64,000 nt of DNA from Rhizobacter sp. Root1221 (GCF_001425785.1 NZ_LMDI01000034.1:226665-290664), one strand, 5' to 3'; counted from the first letter of the stretch, positions 16,597 through 25,340 are shown. Numbers and translations are program-made. Notes: generated from the sequence alone by a model not told the origin.

Positions 16597-17618
16597 AACA
16601 AGTCCGATGGATTGCCTTGGCGCTGGCGCTGGTGGCCAGTGCCTCGCTGCACGCCGCCCCGCGCGAGGTCAAGGTGCTCGTGATCAGCATGTTCGAGCCC
16701 GAGGCGCAGCCGTGGATCGAGCCCTTTGCGCTGACCGAGGCGGTGCCCGTGGCGGGCCTGCTGCCCGACAACCCGAACCTGCGCTGCAACACCGATGGCG
16801 TGTGCCTGCTCGTCACCGGCATGGGGCACGCGAACGCGGCCGCGTCCACGCTGGCCGTGGCGCTCAGCCCGGCGCTGGACCTCACGCACACCTGGTTCCT
16901 CGTGGCGGGCATCGCCGGCATCGACCCGGGGCAGGGCACGCTCGGTTCGGCCGCATGGGCCCGCTGGCTCGTGGACTTCGGGATCGCCCACGAACTCGAT
17001 GCCCGCGAGATGCCCGCGAGCTGGCCCCACGGCTACTTCGGCATCATGACGAAGGGCCCGGGTGAAAAACCGAAGTTCGAATACCACACCGAGGTGGCCC
17101 GCCTCGACGAGGCGCTGCTGCAGACCGCGCTGCGGCTCACGCGGGATGTCGCGCTGGAAGACAGCCCCGCCGCGCAGGCCTACCGTGCGAAGTACCGCCA
17201 TCCCCCGGCCAACCAGCCGCCGAAGGTGATCCAGTGCGACACGCTCGGCGGCGACACCTGGTGGCACGGGCACCGCCTCGGGCAACACGCGAGCGCGTGG
17301 ACGCGCCTGCTCACCGACGGCGAAGGGGTGTACTGCACCACGCAACAGGAAGACAACGCCACCTACAACGCGCTCGCGCGCGCGGCGGCCGCGGGACGCC
17401 TCGACGTGAAGCGCCTGGCCGTTTTGCGCACCGCCTCGAACTTCGACCGCCCCCATCCGGGGCAGAGTGCACGCGACTCGCTGGCCGCGTCCACCAGCGG
17501 CGCGTCGGGTGGTTTCGTGCCCGCCACCCACAACCTCGCCCGCGTGGGCGGGGTGCTGGTGAAGGACATCGTGGCGCGTTGGGCACTGTGGCGAGACGGG
17601 GTGCCGGCAAGCCGCTGA
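16593..17618 (+). CDS. Purine nucleoside permease (NUP family) homologue, secreted
   Basis: The 341-residue product belongs to the NUP family named after a yeast purine nucleoside permease: VKVLVISMFEPEAQPWI near the start, VTGMGHANAAAS, FLVAGIAGIDPGQGTLGSAAWARWLVDF and a C-terminal NFDRPHPGQSARDSL stretch. It has a cleavable signal (IALALALVASASLHA) and no other membrane segments, so it cannot itself be a channel. Its glycine-rich loops resemble the nucleoside phosphorylase fold, like the gene before it. A periplasmic nucleoside-binding or -cleaving role fits better. The TonB receptor gene follows after 63 bases. Confidence 0.83.
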   Translation: MKQVRWIALALALVASASLHAAPREVKVLVISMFEPEAQPWIEPFALTEAVPVAGLLPDNPNLRCNTDGVCLLVTGMGHANAAASTLAVALSPALDLTHTWFLVAGIAGIDPGQGTLGSAAWARWLVDFGIAHELDAREMPASWPHGYFGIMTKGPGEKPKFEYHTEVARLDEALLQTALRLTRDVALEDSPAAQAYRAKYRHPPANQPPKVIQCDTLGGDTWWHGHRLGQHASAWTRLLTDGEGVYCTTQQEDNATYNALARAAAAGRLDVKRLAVLRTASNFDRPHPGQSARDSLAASTSGASGGFVPATHNLARVGGVLVKDIVARWALWRDGVPASR

Positions 17619-17626
17619 AAAGGTGA

Positions 17627-17642
17627 TGGCACGGTCATTGCG
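17627..17642 (+). promoter_or_regulatory. Putative sigma-54 promoter of the TonB receptor gene
   Basis: TGGCACG-GTCA-TTGCG matches the -24 element exactly and has correct spacing to a -12 element with one mismatch at the last base. It begins nine bases after the NUP stop codon. Transcription would begin near 17653, about 30 bases upstream of the ATG. GAAAGG at 17671-17676 is the ribosome site. No activator site was recognised. Confidence 0.7.
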
Positions 17643-17681
17643 GAGGACGACGGCCTCCCACCCCTTCCCCGAAAGGCCGTC

Positions 17682-19886
17682 ATGCCCGTTCCGTTCCCGG
17701 TGTCACCGACCCGGCTCGCCCTCGCGGTGAGCCTTGCATTTCCGTTGTGTCCCGTCCTGGCCCAGACGACACCGCCAGAGGCCCAGCTCGACGCCGTCAC
17801 GGTGACGGCCGACCGCCGCGCCGAGCCCATCAAGAACGTGCCGATGGCCGTGTCGACGCTGAGCGGCGAGAAGCTCGACGTCATCACGTCCGGCGGCCAG
17901 GACGTGCGCGCGCTGGCGGCGCGTGTGCCCAGCCTCAACATCGAATCGTCGTTCGGCCGCGCGTTCCCACGCTTCTACATCCGCGGCTACGGCAACACCG
18001 ACTTCCGCCTCAATGCATCGCAGCCCGTCTCGCTCGTGTACGACGACGTGGTGCAGGAGAACCCCATCCTCAAGGGGTTCCCCATCTTCGACCTGGAGCA
18101 GGTCGAGGTGTTGCGCGGCCCGCAGGGCACGCTGTTCGGGCGCAACTCGCCGGCGGGTGTGGTGAAGTTCGATTCGGTGAAACCCACGCGCGCCGTGGAA
18201 GGGTATGGCAGCGTGTCCTGGGCCACCTACAACACCGTCAATACCGAGGGCGCGGTCAACACGCCGATCGGCGAAGCCTGGTCGGCGCGGCTGTCGTTCC
18301 TGAACCAGCGGCGCAGCGACTACGTCCAGAACACCGCGCCCGACGCTCCCTCGCCCAAGCTCGAAGGCTACAACGACAGCGCGCTCCGCGGTCAACTGCT
18401 GTACCAGCCGCACAAGGACTTCAGCGCGCTGTTCAACCTGCACGGGCGTGACCTCGACGGGTCGGCGCGGGTGTTCCGCGCCAACATCATACAGCCCGGC
18501 ACGAACGACCTCGTGGCCGGCTTCGACCCGCGCAAGGTCTCGCAGGACGGCCGGAACGAGTCGACGCTGCTGACCCGCGGCGGCAGCGCGCGCCTGCGCT
18601 GGGGGCTGGGTGACTACGCGCTGCACTCGATCACCGGGTTCGAATCGCTCCGCACGTACAACCGGGGTGACATCGACGGCGGCACGCCTGGGGACGTTCC
18701 GTTTTCGGTCGAGACGGCCGACGGCATCCCGACACTCCGCCAGATCACGCAGGAGGTGCGTGTGGAGTCGCTCTACAGTGGCCCGCTGAACTGGCAGGCC
18801 GGGGCGTACTACTTCCACGAGAAGTACGACATGGAAAGCTTCAGCTACGACTCCACCGCCGGCGGGGTGGAGAACGGCCATTCGCTGTCCACGCAGAAGA
18901 ACGACGCGTGGGCGGGCTTCGGTTCGGTCAGCTACGCCGTTGATCCGAAGCTCAAGCTGCGCGGCGGGTTGCGGTACACGCATGACAAGAAGGAGTTCGC
19001 GACGCGCGAGTACTTCGCCACGGGCTTTCGCCCCACGATCGCCGACATCGGCCAACTGACGGCCAGCCCGAGCAGCAGCAAGGTCAGCTGGGACCTCGGC
19101 AGCACCTACGCCTTGAACACCGACACCAACGTCTATGCGCGGCTGGCCAACGGCTTTCGCGCCGCGAGCGTCCAGGGCCCGGGCCAGTTCAACGACATTT
19201 CGGATGCGAAGCCCGAGACGAACACGTCGATCGAGGCCGGCATCAAGGCCGACCTGTTCGACAAGAAGGGCCGCATCGCGTTCAACGTCTTCTACTACCA
19301 GGTGAAGGACCAGCAGCTGACCGCCGTGGGCGGCGCCGGCAACGGCAACGTCCTGCTCAACGCCGAGAAGACCACGGGGCAGGGCGCCGAACTCGACTTC
19401 CAGGCGTACCTCACGAACCAACTGCTGGTGAGTGTGGGTGGCAGCTACAACAAGACCCGCATCCGCGACGCCGACCTGGCGGTGTCCACCTGCGGCGGCT
19501 GCACCGTGACCGACCCGACCAATGCCGGTGGCCAGGCGTTGATCGACGGCAACCCGCTGCCGCAGGCGCCGAAGTGGACCGCGAGCTTCACCGCGAAGTA
19601 CACGATCCCCACCGACGCGGGCGAGTGGTACGCGTACACCGACTGGTCGTACCGCAGCAAGGTCAACTTCTTCCTGTACGAGTCGGCCGAGTTCACCGGC
19701 AAGTCGCTGCTGGAAGGCGGCCTGCGGCTCGGCTATACGTGGGGCGACGGCAAGTACGACCTCGCGCTGTTCGGGCGCAACATCACGAACCAGGTGCGCG
19801 TCACCGGCGGCGTCGACTTCAACAACCTGACCGGGTTCATCAACGAACCGCGCACGCTGGGAGCGCAGTTCAGGGCGACGTTCTAG
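17682..19886 (+). CDS. TonB-dependent outer-membrane receptor
   Basis: The product has 734 residues: a signal peptide ending near PVLAQ, a TonB-box-like LDAVTVTADRR, a plug domain (VPMAVSTLSGEKLD, then IRGYGN and VEVLRGPQGTLFGRNSPAGVV) and a 22-strand beta-barrel ending in phenylalanine (GAQFRATF), the usual outer-membrane insertion signal. Such receptors import scarce, large or bound ligands using TonB energy. Two secreted nucleosidase-fold genes lie just upstream, so nucleosides or purine-containing compounds are possible ligands; this is inference. The gene has its own sigma-54 promoter and overlaps the convergent racemase gene by 17 bases. Confidence 0.92.
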   Translation: MPVPFPVSPTRLALAVSLAFPLCPVLAQTTPPEAQLDAVTVTADRRAEPIKNVPMAVSTLSGEKLDVITSGGQDVRALAARVPSLNIESSFGRAFPRFYIRGYGNTDFRLNASQPVSLVYDDVVQENPILKGFPIFDLEQVEVLRGPQGTLFGRNSPAGVVKFDSVKPTRAVEGYGSVSWATYNTVNTEGAVNTPIGEAWSARLSFLNQRRSDYVQNTAPDAPSPKLEGYNDSALRGQLLYQPHKDFSALFNLHGRDLDGSARVFRANIIQPGTNDLVAGFDPRKVSQDGRNESTLLTRGGSARLRWGLGDYALHSITGFESLRTYNRGDIDGGTPGDVPFSVETADGIPTLRQITQEVRVESLYSGPLNWQAGAYYFHEKYDMESFSYDSTAGGVENGHSLSTQKNDAWAGFGSVSYAVDPKLKLRGGLRYTHDKKEFATREYFATGFRPTIADIGQLTASPSSSKVSWDLGSTYALNTDTNVYARLANGFRAASVQGPGQFNDISDAKPETNTSIEAGIKADLFDKKGRIAFNVFYYQVKDQQLTAVGGAGNGNVLLNAEKTTGQGAELDFQAYLTNQLLVSVGGSYNKTRIRDADLAVSTCGGCTVTDPTNAGGQALIDGNPLPQAPKWTASFTAKYTIPTDAGEWYAYTDWSYRSKVNFFLYESAEFTGKSLLEGGLRLGYTWGDGKYDLALFGRNITNQVRVTGGVDFNNLTGFINEPRTLGAQFRATF

Positions 19887-20613
19887 GCGAGAAGGGCGCT
19901 GCCAGGCCTGCATAGGCCTTCGGCAGCGGCGCCGCGTAGTCGCCGTGTTTGCTGGTGCGCAGCCCCAGCGACACGAGCGACTCGGCCAGCTTCACGGCGG
20001 CGGCCACGCCGTCGATCACCGGCACACCGAGTTCGGCCTGCAGGCGTCGGCACAGGTCGGCCATGCCCGCGCAACCCAGCACGATGGCACCCGAGCGGTC
20101 GTGCGCGAGCGCGGTGCGGGCGCTTGCCAGGATGCGGGCGTAGGCGTCGCTCGCCGGGTCGTCGAGTTCGAGCACCGCGATGTCGGTGCCGTGGATGCCG
20201 CGGCAGCGCCGTTCGAAGCCGTATTGCACCACCAGGTGTTCGGCGATCACGCACGTGCGGGACAGCGTGGTGACCACCGAAAACCCGGTGGCCAGCAGCG
20301 ATGCGCAATGGAACGCCGCCTCGGCGATGCCGATCACCGGGCCGGGCGACAGCTCGCGCGCGGCGGCCAGGCCCGGGTCGCCGAAACACGCGATCACGAA
20401 CGCATCGGCACCGGCCACCACCCCCGCCTGCACCTGTTCGGTGACCCCGGCGGCGGCCCACACGTCGTCGTGGTGGCCTTCGATGGACGGTGCCCCGAAC
20501 GATGGCTGTACCACCCGGATGACGGTGCCCGGCGCGGCGCACGCGTCGGCGGCCCGCCCGATGGCGGCGGTCATCGACGCGGTGGTGTTGGGGTTGATCA
20601 CGTGAATCTGCAT
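19870..20613 (-). CDS. Asp/Glu/hydantoin racemase family protein
   Basis: Starting at the ATG that gives MQIHVINPN, the protein has 247 residues. It matches the Asp/Glu racemase fold: INPNTTASMT at the N-terminus, the first catalytic cysteine in VIACFGDPG and the second in IVLGCAGMADL, with PVIDGVAAAVKLAE near the end. Relatives racemise hydantoins, allantoin or amino acids, or decarboxylate arylmalonates. Cytoplasmic. It is divergent from a polyamine-type ABC importer, so the importer may supply its nitrogenous substrate. TGTATACA (20620-20627), a perfect palindrome, sits just upstream of the start and could be a GntR-type operator or part of the promoter. Confidence 0.87.
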   Translation of the reverse strand: MQIHVINPNTTASMTAAIGRAADACAAPGTVIRVVQPSFGAPSIEGHHDDVWAAAGVTEQVQAGVVAGADAFVIACFGDPGLAAARELSPGPVIGIAEAAFHCASLLATGFSVVTTLSRTCVIAEHLVVQYGFERRCRGIHGTDIAVLELDDPASDAYARILASARTALAHDRSGAIVLGCAGMADLCRRLQAELGVPVIDGVAAAVKLAESLVSLGLRTSKHGDYAAPLPKAYAGLAAPFSPRTSP

Positions 20614-20721
20614 GGGGTGTGTATACAAAATGGATGGCGGCAGGCATGGGCCGCAGCAAGTCGCGCGCCGGGCGAAATGCCGCAGGTGCCCCATTCCGGG
20701 GCGTCGCCGTTGAGCCGGTTG

Positions 20722-20737
20722 TGGCACACCGTTTGCA
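20722..20737 (+). promoter_or_regulatory. Putative sigma-54 promoter of the ABC importer
   Basis: TGGCACA-CCGT-TTGCA has one mismatch to TGGCACG-N4-TTGCW and the exact spacing. The start of transcription would fall near 20747, only a few bases before the ATG at 20751. This suggests either a nearly leaderless message or use of the GTG at 20772. GCCCC-N5-GGGGC at 20688-20702 is a possible activator site. Confidence 0.62.
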
Positions 20738-20750
20738 TACAGTCCGGCGC

Positions 20751-21746
20751 ATGGTCCAGGACTCCTCCCTCGTGCTCACGTCGTTGGTCAAGCGGTATGG
20801 CGACACCGTTGCCGTGGCCGGCATCGACCTCAAGATCCCGTCGGCCAGCTACTGCTGCCTGCTCGGGCCCTCGGGCTGCGGCAAGACGTCCACGCTGCGC
20901 ATGATCGCGGGGCACGAGTCGGTCAGCAGCGGCGAGATCCTGCTGGGTGGCAAGTACATCACCCGCAGCCCGGCGGCCGACCGCGGCACCGCGATGATGT
21001 TCCAGAGCTACGCGCTGTTTCCGCACCTGAGCGTGCTCGACAACGTGGCGTTCAGCTGGAAGATGCGCGGCCGCGACGTGGCGGCGCGCCACGCGCGGGC
21101 GCGCGAGCTGCTCGCGCTCGTGTCCATGACCCCGTATGAAAAACGCCTGCCGTCCGAGTTGTCGGGCGGCCAGCAGCAGCGTGTGGCGCTCGCCCGCGCG
21201 CTGATGACCGAACCCCGCGTGCTGCTGCTCGACGAACCGCTGTCCGCGCTCGACCCGTTCCTGCGCGTGCAGATGCGCGCCGAACTCAAGCGCTGGCAGC
21301 AGGAGCTCGGCTTCACGTTCGTGCACGTCACGCACTCGCAGGAAGAAGCCATGGCGCTCGCCGACCAGGTGGTCGTGATGAACAACGCCCGCGTCGAGCA
21401 GGCGGGGTCCCCGCGCGAGGTGTTCAACGCCCCGCGCTCCGAGTTTGTCGCGCGGTTCATGGGGGCCCACAACGTGATCGACTCGCCCGAGGGCCCCGTG
21501 GCCGTGCGGTCGGATCGCCTGCGCCTGCACCGTGCGCCGTCCGGCAGCGCACGCGAGGCGGCGGTGCGGGCGGTCGAGTACCAGGGCACCTGCGTGCTGG
21601 TGAAGCTGTCGCCCACGGCCGAGGGCCCCGACACCTCGTGGACCGCCACCGTGCCCGATGCCGAGTTCGACGCCGGGCCACTTGCGCCCGGCGAAACCGT
21701 CTACGTGTCCTGGCCGTCGGCCGAGGCGCACGCGCTCGTGGCCTGA
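20751..21746 (+). CDS. ABC transporter ATP-binding protein (PotA-like)
   Basis: This ATPase of 331 residues powers the importer encoded downstream. Walker A (GPSGCGKTS, about residues 40-48), Q loop (FQSYALFP), signature LSGGQQQR, Walker B (VLLLDEPLSALD) and switch histidine (HVTHS) are all present, followed by a C-terminal TOBE-like regulatory domain. It is typical of spermidine/putrescine or iron-type importers. The ATG at 20751 has no ribosome site and lies only a few bases after the predicted transcription start; the GTG at 20772, with AGGA at 20758-20761, is a good alternative that would drop seven residues without touching the domain. Confidence 0.92.
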   Translation: MVQDSSLVLTSLVKRYGDTVAVAGIDLKIPSASYCCLLGPSGCGKTSTLRMIAGHESVSSGEILLGGKYITRSPAADRGTAMMFQSYALFPHLSVLDNVAFSWKMRGRDVAARHARARELLALVSMTPYEKRLPSELSGGQQQRVALARALMTEPRVLLLDEPLSALDPFLRVQMRAELKRWQQELGFTFVHVTHSQEEAMALADQVVVMNNARVEQAGSPREVFNAPRSEFVARFMGAHNVIDSPEGPVAVRSDRLRLHRAPSGSAREAAVRAVEYQGTCVLVKLSPTAEGPDTSWTATVPDAEFDAGPLAPGETVYVSWPSAEAHALVA

Positions 21747-21783
21747 CCGATCAGCGCCGCTCTTTTGTCCCCCAGGAGAACCC

Positions 21784-23049
21784 ATGTCAGAGACGTCCAA
21801 GAAGATCGACACCACGCGCCGCAACCTCATCAAGGGTGCGGTGGCCACCGGTGGTGCGATCGCCTTCCCGTACGTGCACACGCAGGAAAAGCTGACGCTG
21901 CGCTACCTCGGCACCGCCGTGAACCAGGACAAGGCCATCGCCGAGAAGTTCGAGGCCGACACCGGCATCCGCATCCAGTACATCCCGGTCACCACCGATG
22001 ACGTGACGAAACGCGCGGTGACCGCACCGAACTCCTTCGACCTGATCGACACCGAGTACTTCTCGCTGAAGAAGATCCTGCCCACCGGCAACCTGCTCGG
22101 CATCGACACCAGGCGCATCAAGAACGCCGACAAGATCACGCCGCTGTTCACGAAAGGCGAGGTGGGGGGCAAGAAGGTGGGCGACCAGGGCACCGCGCCG
22201 AAGAAGGTGATGTACCTGGAGTCGCCCACGTCGAAGACGTTCTCGGCCACGCCCACGCAGTTCATGACGCTGATCCCCACCGTGTACAACGCCGACACGC
22301 TGGGCATTCGCCCCGACCTGATCAAGCGGCCCATCTCCTCGTGGTCCGAATTGCTGAACCCGGAGTTCAAGGGCAAGGCCGCGATCCTGAACATCCCGAG
22401 CATCGGCATCATGGACGCCGCGATGGTGGTGGAGGCCGCGGGCCTCTACAAGTACCCCGACAAGGGGAACATGACGAAGAAGGAGATCGACCTCACCATC
22501 AAGGTGCTGATCGAGGCCAAGAAGGCCGGGCAGTTCCGCGCGCTGTGGAAGGACTTCAACGAAAGCGTCAACCTGATGGCCTCAGGCGAGGTGGTGATCC
22601 AGTCGATGTGGTCGCCGGCCGTGACGGCCGTGCGCACGAAGGGCATCGCGTGCACGTTCCAGCCGCTGAAGGAAGGCTACCGCGCGTGGGCTGCCGGCTT
22701 CGGGGTGCCCAAGTCGGTGACGGGCCGCAAGGCCGATGCCGTGTATGAGTTCATCAACTGGTTCCTCGACGGCTGGGCCGGTGCATACCTGAACCGCCAG
22801 GGCTACTACAGCGCCGTGCTCGACACCGCCAAGGCCAGGATGGAGCCCTACGAGTGGGCGTACTGGATGGAAGGCAAACCCGCCGCGAAGGACATCAAGT
22901 CACCGAACGGTGACGTGTTGCAGAAGGCCGGCGCGGTGCGCGATGGCGGCAGCTACGAGGACCGCATGGGGGGCATCGCCTGCTGGAACGCGATCATGGA
23001 CGAGAACGCCTACATGGTCCAGAAGTGGAACGAATTCGTAAGTGCATAG
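21784..23049 (+). CDS. ABC transporter periplasmic substrate-binding protein, Tat-exported
   Basis: The start has AGGAGA six to ten bases upstream. The 421-residue protein carries a twin-arginine signal (TTRRNLIKGAVATGGAIAFP), so it is probably exported folded. The mature part is a PotD-like periplasmic binding protein: TLRYLGTAVNQDKAIAEKFEADTGI, a hinge region around LINPEFKGKAAILNIPSIG-type sequence and a tryptophan-rich C-terminal lobe (FINWFLDGWAGAYLNRQGYYS). It delivers ligand to the two permeases downstream. Ligand unknown; polyamine-type by family. A GC-rich repeat of about 130 bases separates it from the permease genes. Confidence 0.92.
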   Translation: MSETSKKIDTTRRNLIKGAVATGGAIAFPYVHTQEKLTLRYLGTAVNQDKAIAEKFEADTGIRIQYIPVTTDDVTKRAVTAPNSFDLIDTEYFSLKKILPTGNLLGIDTRRIKNADKITPLFTKGEVGGKKVGDQGTAPKKVMYLESPTSKTFSATPTQFMTLIPTVYNADTLGIRPDLIKRPISSWSELLNPEFKGKAAILNIPSIGIMDAAMVVEAAGLYKYPDKGNMTKKEIDLTIKVLIEAKKAGQFRALWKDFNESVNLMASGEVVIQSMWSPAVTAVRTKGIACTFQPLKEGYRAWAAGFGVPKSVTGRKADAVYEFINWFLDGWAGAYLNRQGYYSAVLDTAKARMEPYEWAYWMEGKPAAKDIKSPNGDVLQKAGAVRDGGSYEDRMGGIACWNAIMDENAYMVQKWNEFVSA

Positions 23050-23180
23050 GGCCCCCCACGTCGCTTCGCTCCTGCCCCCCCGAGGGGGGCGCCCCGGGTC
23101 GCCCGGGGGACCCGGGCTCGCGGGTGGCTTGATCTGTCGCTCCGCTCCTTGTCATCCCGGCGGACGCCGGGACCCACTGC
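23050..23180. repeat. GC-rich intergenic repeat, copy A (inside ABC operon)
   Basis: The element fills the whole gap between the binding-protein stop and the first permease start. It holds a hairpin GCCCCCC/GGGGGGC (23074-23090), a second hairpin CCCGGGTC/GACCCGGG (23093-23116) and the core CTCGCGGGTGGCTTGAT (23117-23133), which recurs exactly, inverted, at 37398-37414. GCTTGATCTGTCGCTC and GCCGGGACCCA recur at 54240 and 54343. Confidence 0.8.
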
Positions 23181-24053
23181 ATGAAAACGCTGCACCTTCC
23201 CCCCTGGCTCCAGGCCACGCCGTTCGCGCTGGTGTTCGTGCTGTTCCTCGTGCTGCCGCTGGCGCTGGTGGGGGCGGTGAGTTTCTGGCAGGCGACGGAC
23301 TATGAGTTGATCCCGGCGTTTTCGGGGCAGAACTACCTGGACGTGTTCCAAGGCTGCTCGAACACGGCGGAGTTGTGTGTCACGCTGAAGACGTACCTGT
23401 CGACGCTGAAGTTCTGCGTGCTGGTGTGGGCCATCACGCTGGTGATCGGGTTCCTGGTGGCGTACTTCCTCGCGTTCCACGTGCCGTCCACGTCGATGCA
23501 GACGCTGCTGTTCGTGGTGTGCACGGTGCCGTTCTGGACGTCGAACGTGATCCGCATGATCTCGTGGGTGCCGCTGCTCGGGCGCAACGGGCTCGTGAAC
23601 CAGGGCCTGATGGGGATCGGGGTGGTGGACTCGCCGGTGGAGTGGCTGCTGTTCAGCAACTTCTCGGTGGTGCTCGCGTTCGTTCACCTGTACACGATGT
23701 TCATGATCGTGCCCATCTTCAATTCGATGAAACGCATCGACCCGGCATTGATCGAGGCGTCGCGCGATTCGGGCGCCACCGGCTGGCAGACGGTGTGGAA
23801 CATCGTGATCCCGCTGTGCCGCACCGGCATCGTGATCGGGTCGATCTTCGTGGTCACCATCGTGATGGGTGACTTCGTGACCATCGGCGTGATGGGCGGG
23901 CAGCAGATCGCGTCGGTGGGCAAGGTGATCCAGGTGCAGACCTCGTACCTGCAGTTCCCGATGGCCGCGGCGAATGCCGTGATCCTGCTTGCCACCACGC
24001 TGATGATGGTGTGGGCGCTGACCCGTGTGGTCGACCTGCGCCGGGAGCTGTGA
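23181..24053 (+). CDS. ABC transporter permease (PotB-like)
   Basis: This is a 290-residue inner-membrane permease with about six membrane helices, starting with ATPFALVFVLFLVLPLALVGAV. The EAA loop that docks on the ATPase is seen as IEASRDSGATGWQTVWNIVIPL near residues 190-212. It forms the channel with the next gene. The ATG lies directly at the edge of the intergenic repeat and has no clear ribosome site, so translation may depend on structure in that region or be weak. Its stop overlaps the start of the second permease by one base. Confidence 0.9.
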   Translation: MKTLHLPPWLQATPFALVFVLFLVLPLALVGAVSFWQATDYELIPAFSGQNYLDVFQGCSNTAELCVTLKTYLSTLKFCVLVWAITLVIGFLVAYFLAFHVPSTSMQTLLFVVCTVPFWTSNVIRMISWVPLLGRNGLVNQGLMGIGVVDSPVEWLLFSNFSVVLAFVHLYTMFMIVPIFNSMKRIDPALIEASRDSGATGWQTVWNIVIPLCRTGIVIGSIFVVTIVMGDFVTIGVMGGQQIASVGKVIQVQTSYLQFPMAAANAVILLATTLMMVWALTRVVDLRREL

Positions 24054-24922
24054 TGGGCCGCCACACCAGGACGCCCGCCTTCTACGCGCTGGCCGCCGTG
24101 TTCACGCTGTTCGTGCTGTTCCTGTACGGCCCGATGGCCGTGATCTTCGTGCTGAGCCTGCAGGGCCCCGAAGGCGGGCTCACCTTCCCGATGCGGGGCG
24201 TCTCGTTCTACTGGTTCGGCAAGCTGTGGGAAGGCCTGGGGGTGGTGGACATCGGCGCCGCCTTCCGCCGGTCGGTGGCCCTCGGCGCCGTGGTGATGCT
24301 GTTCACCGTGGGCCTGTCGCTTGGGGCGGGCCTCGCGTTCCGGCGGCAGCTCAGGGGCTCGGGCGTGCTGTTCTACACCGCGGTGGCGAGCCTCATCATG
24401 CCGTCGATCGTGGTGTCGCTGGGCATCGGCCTGCAGTTCCGGCTGCTGGACACCGGCCTGCAGGCGTTGCTGGCGCGCTGGGGGTTCGAGGGGATGCTCG
24501 AGGGTTACGGCACCGCGATGGGCCTCTACACGTCGGCCCTCGGTGCCCACCTCACGTGGACGCTGCCGTTCGGCCTGCTCATCATGCTGGCGGTGTTCAA
24601 CCGCTTCAACCCGGCCTACGAGGAGGCCGCCCGTGACCTGGGCGCCACGCCATGGCAGGGGTTCCGCCACGTGGTGCTGCCCCTCGTGCTGCCGAGCCTC
24701 GTGGGCGTGGGCATGTTCGGCTTCACGCTGAGCTGGGACGAGATCGCCCGCACGTCGCAGGCCATCGGCGACGTCAACACGCTGCCGCTGGAACTGCAGG
24801 GGCTCACGAGCACCGTCACGACGCCGGCCATCTACGCCCTGGGCACCGTCACCACGCTGGTGTCGTTCGTGGTGATGGGCGCCACGTGGGCCCTGGTGAC
24901 GTGGCTCGCGCGCAAGCGCTGA
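24053..24922 (+). CDS. ABC transporter permease (PotC-like)
   Basis: The second permease subunit has 289 residues and about six membrane helices (first at ALAAVFTLFVLFLYGPMAVIFVL). The EAA loop reads YEEAARDLGATPWQGFRHVVLPLV. The pairing of two different permeases with a PotA-like ATPase and a PotD-like binding protein is the usual layout of polyamine-type importers. It starts on the last base of the stop codon of the first permease. The operon ends here; a convergent acyl-CoA-binding-protein gene begins nine bases further on. Confidence 0.9.
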   Translation: MGRHTRTPAFYALAAVFTLFVLFLYGPMAVIFVLSLQGPEGGLTFPMRGVSFYWFGKLWEGLGVVDIGAAFRRSVALGAVVMLFTVGLSLGAGLAFRRQLRGSGVLFYTAVASLIMPSIVVSLGIGLQFRLLDTGLQALLARWGFEGMLEGYGTAMGLYTSALGAHLTWTLPFGLLIMLAVFNRFNPAYEEAARDLGATPWQGFRHVVLPLVLPSLVGVGMFGFTLSWDEIARTSQAIGDVNTLPLELQGLTSTVTTPAIYALGTVTTLVSFVVMGATWALVTWLARKR

Positions 24923-24931
24923 GCGGGTGGT

Positions 24932-25186
24932 TTACTTCAGCGATTCGATCAGGTCGATGTAACCCTGCATCGCCTCGTCCTGCGGCTGGCCCTTGAGCTC
25001 GTTCCAGGCGTCCCACTTCGCGCGGTCGACGAACTGTGTCATGCCCGGGCGGTCCGTGTCCACGTCGCCGGTGCTGCCCTGCTTGTACAGCGCGTACAGC
25101 TTCAGCAGCGTCATGTTGTCGGGCTTTTCAGGCAGGCTCTTGGACTCGGCGCGGGCGGCTTCGAAGCGGGTGGCGAGGTCGGACAT
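24932..25186 (-). CDS. Acyl-CoA-binding protein (ACBP)
   Basis: The 84-residue protein is a complete ACBP four-helix domain: FEAARAESKSLPEKPDNMTLLKLYALYKQGSTGDV, then the KWDAWNELKGQ signature and a C-terminal helix YIDLIESLK. ACBP binds medium- and long-chain acyl-CoA esters in the cytoplasm and buffers or delivers them. AGGAG lies just upstream of the start on the minus strand. It is monocistronic, convergent with the ABC operon and divergent from a hydrolase gene. Bacterial ACBPs are scattered and often found in environmental betaproteobacteria. Confidence 0.92.
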   Translation of the reverse strand: MSDLATRFEAARAESKSLPEKPDNMTLLKLYALYKQGSTGDVDTDRPGMTQFVDRAKWDAWNELKGQPQDEAMQGYIDLIESLK

Positions 25187-25340
25187 GGGGCTCCTGGGGA
25201 CGGGGGGATTTGGAATGGCCGGATTGTGGCTCAGCCACCTGCGACTTTGGGGTGCAGGTGTTGCACCTTCCGGAGTGGCAATCGGGCGCCGATACCGTGC
25301 TCCTCGCCGCCGTGCCCTACAGTCGCGCCCACCCGACCCC

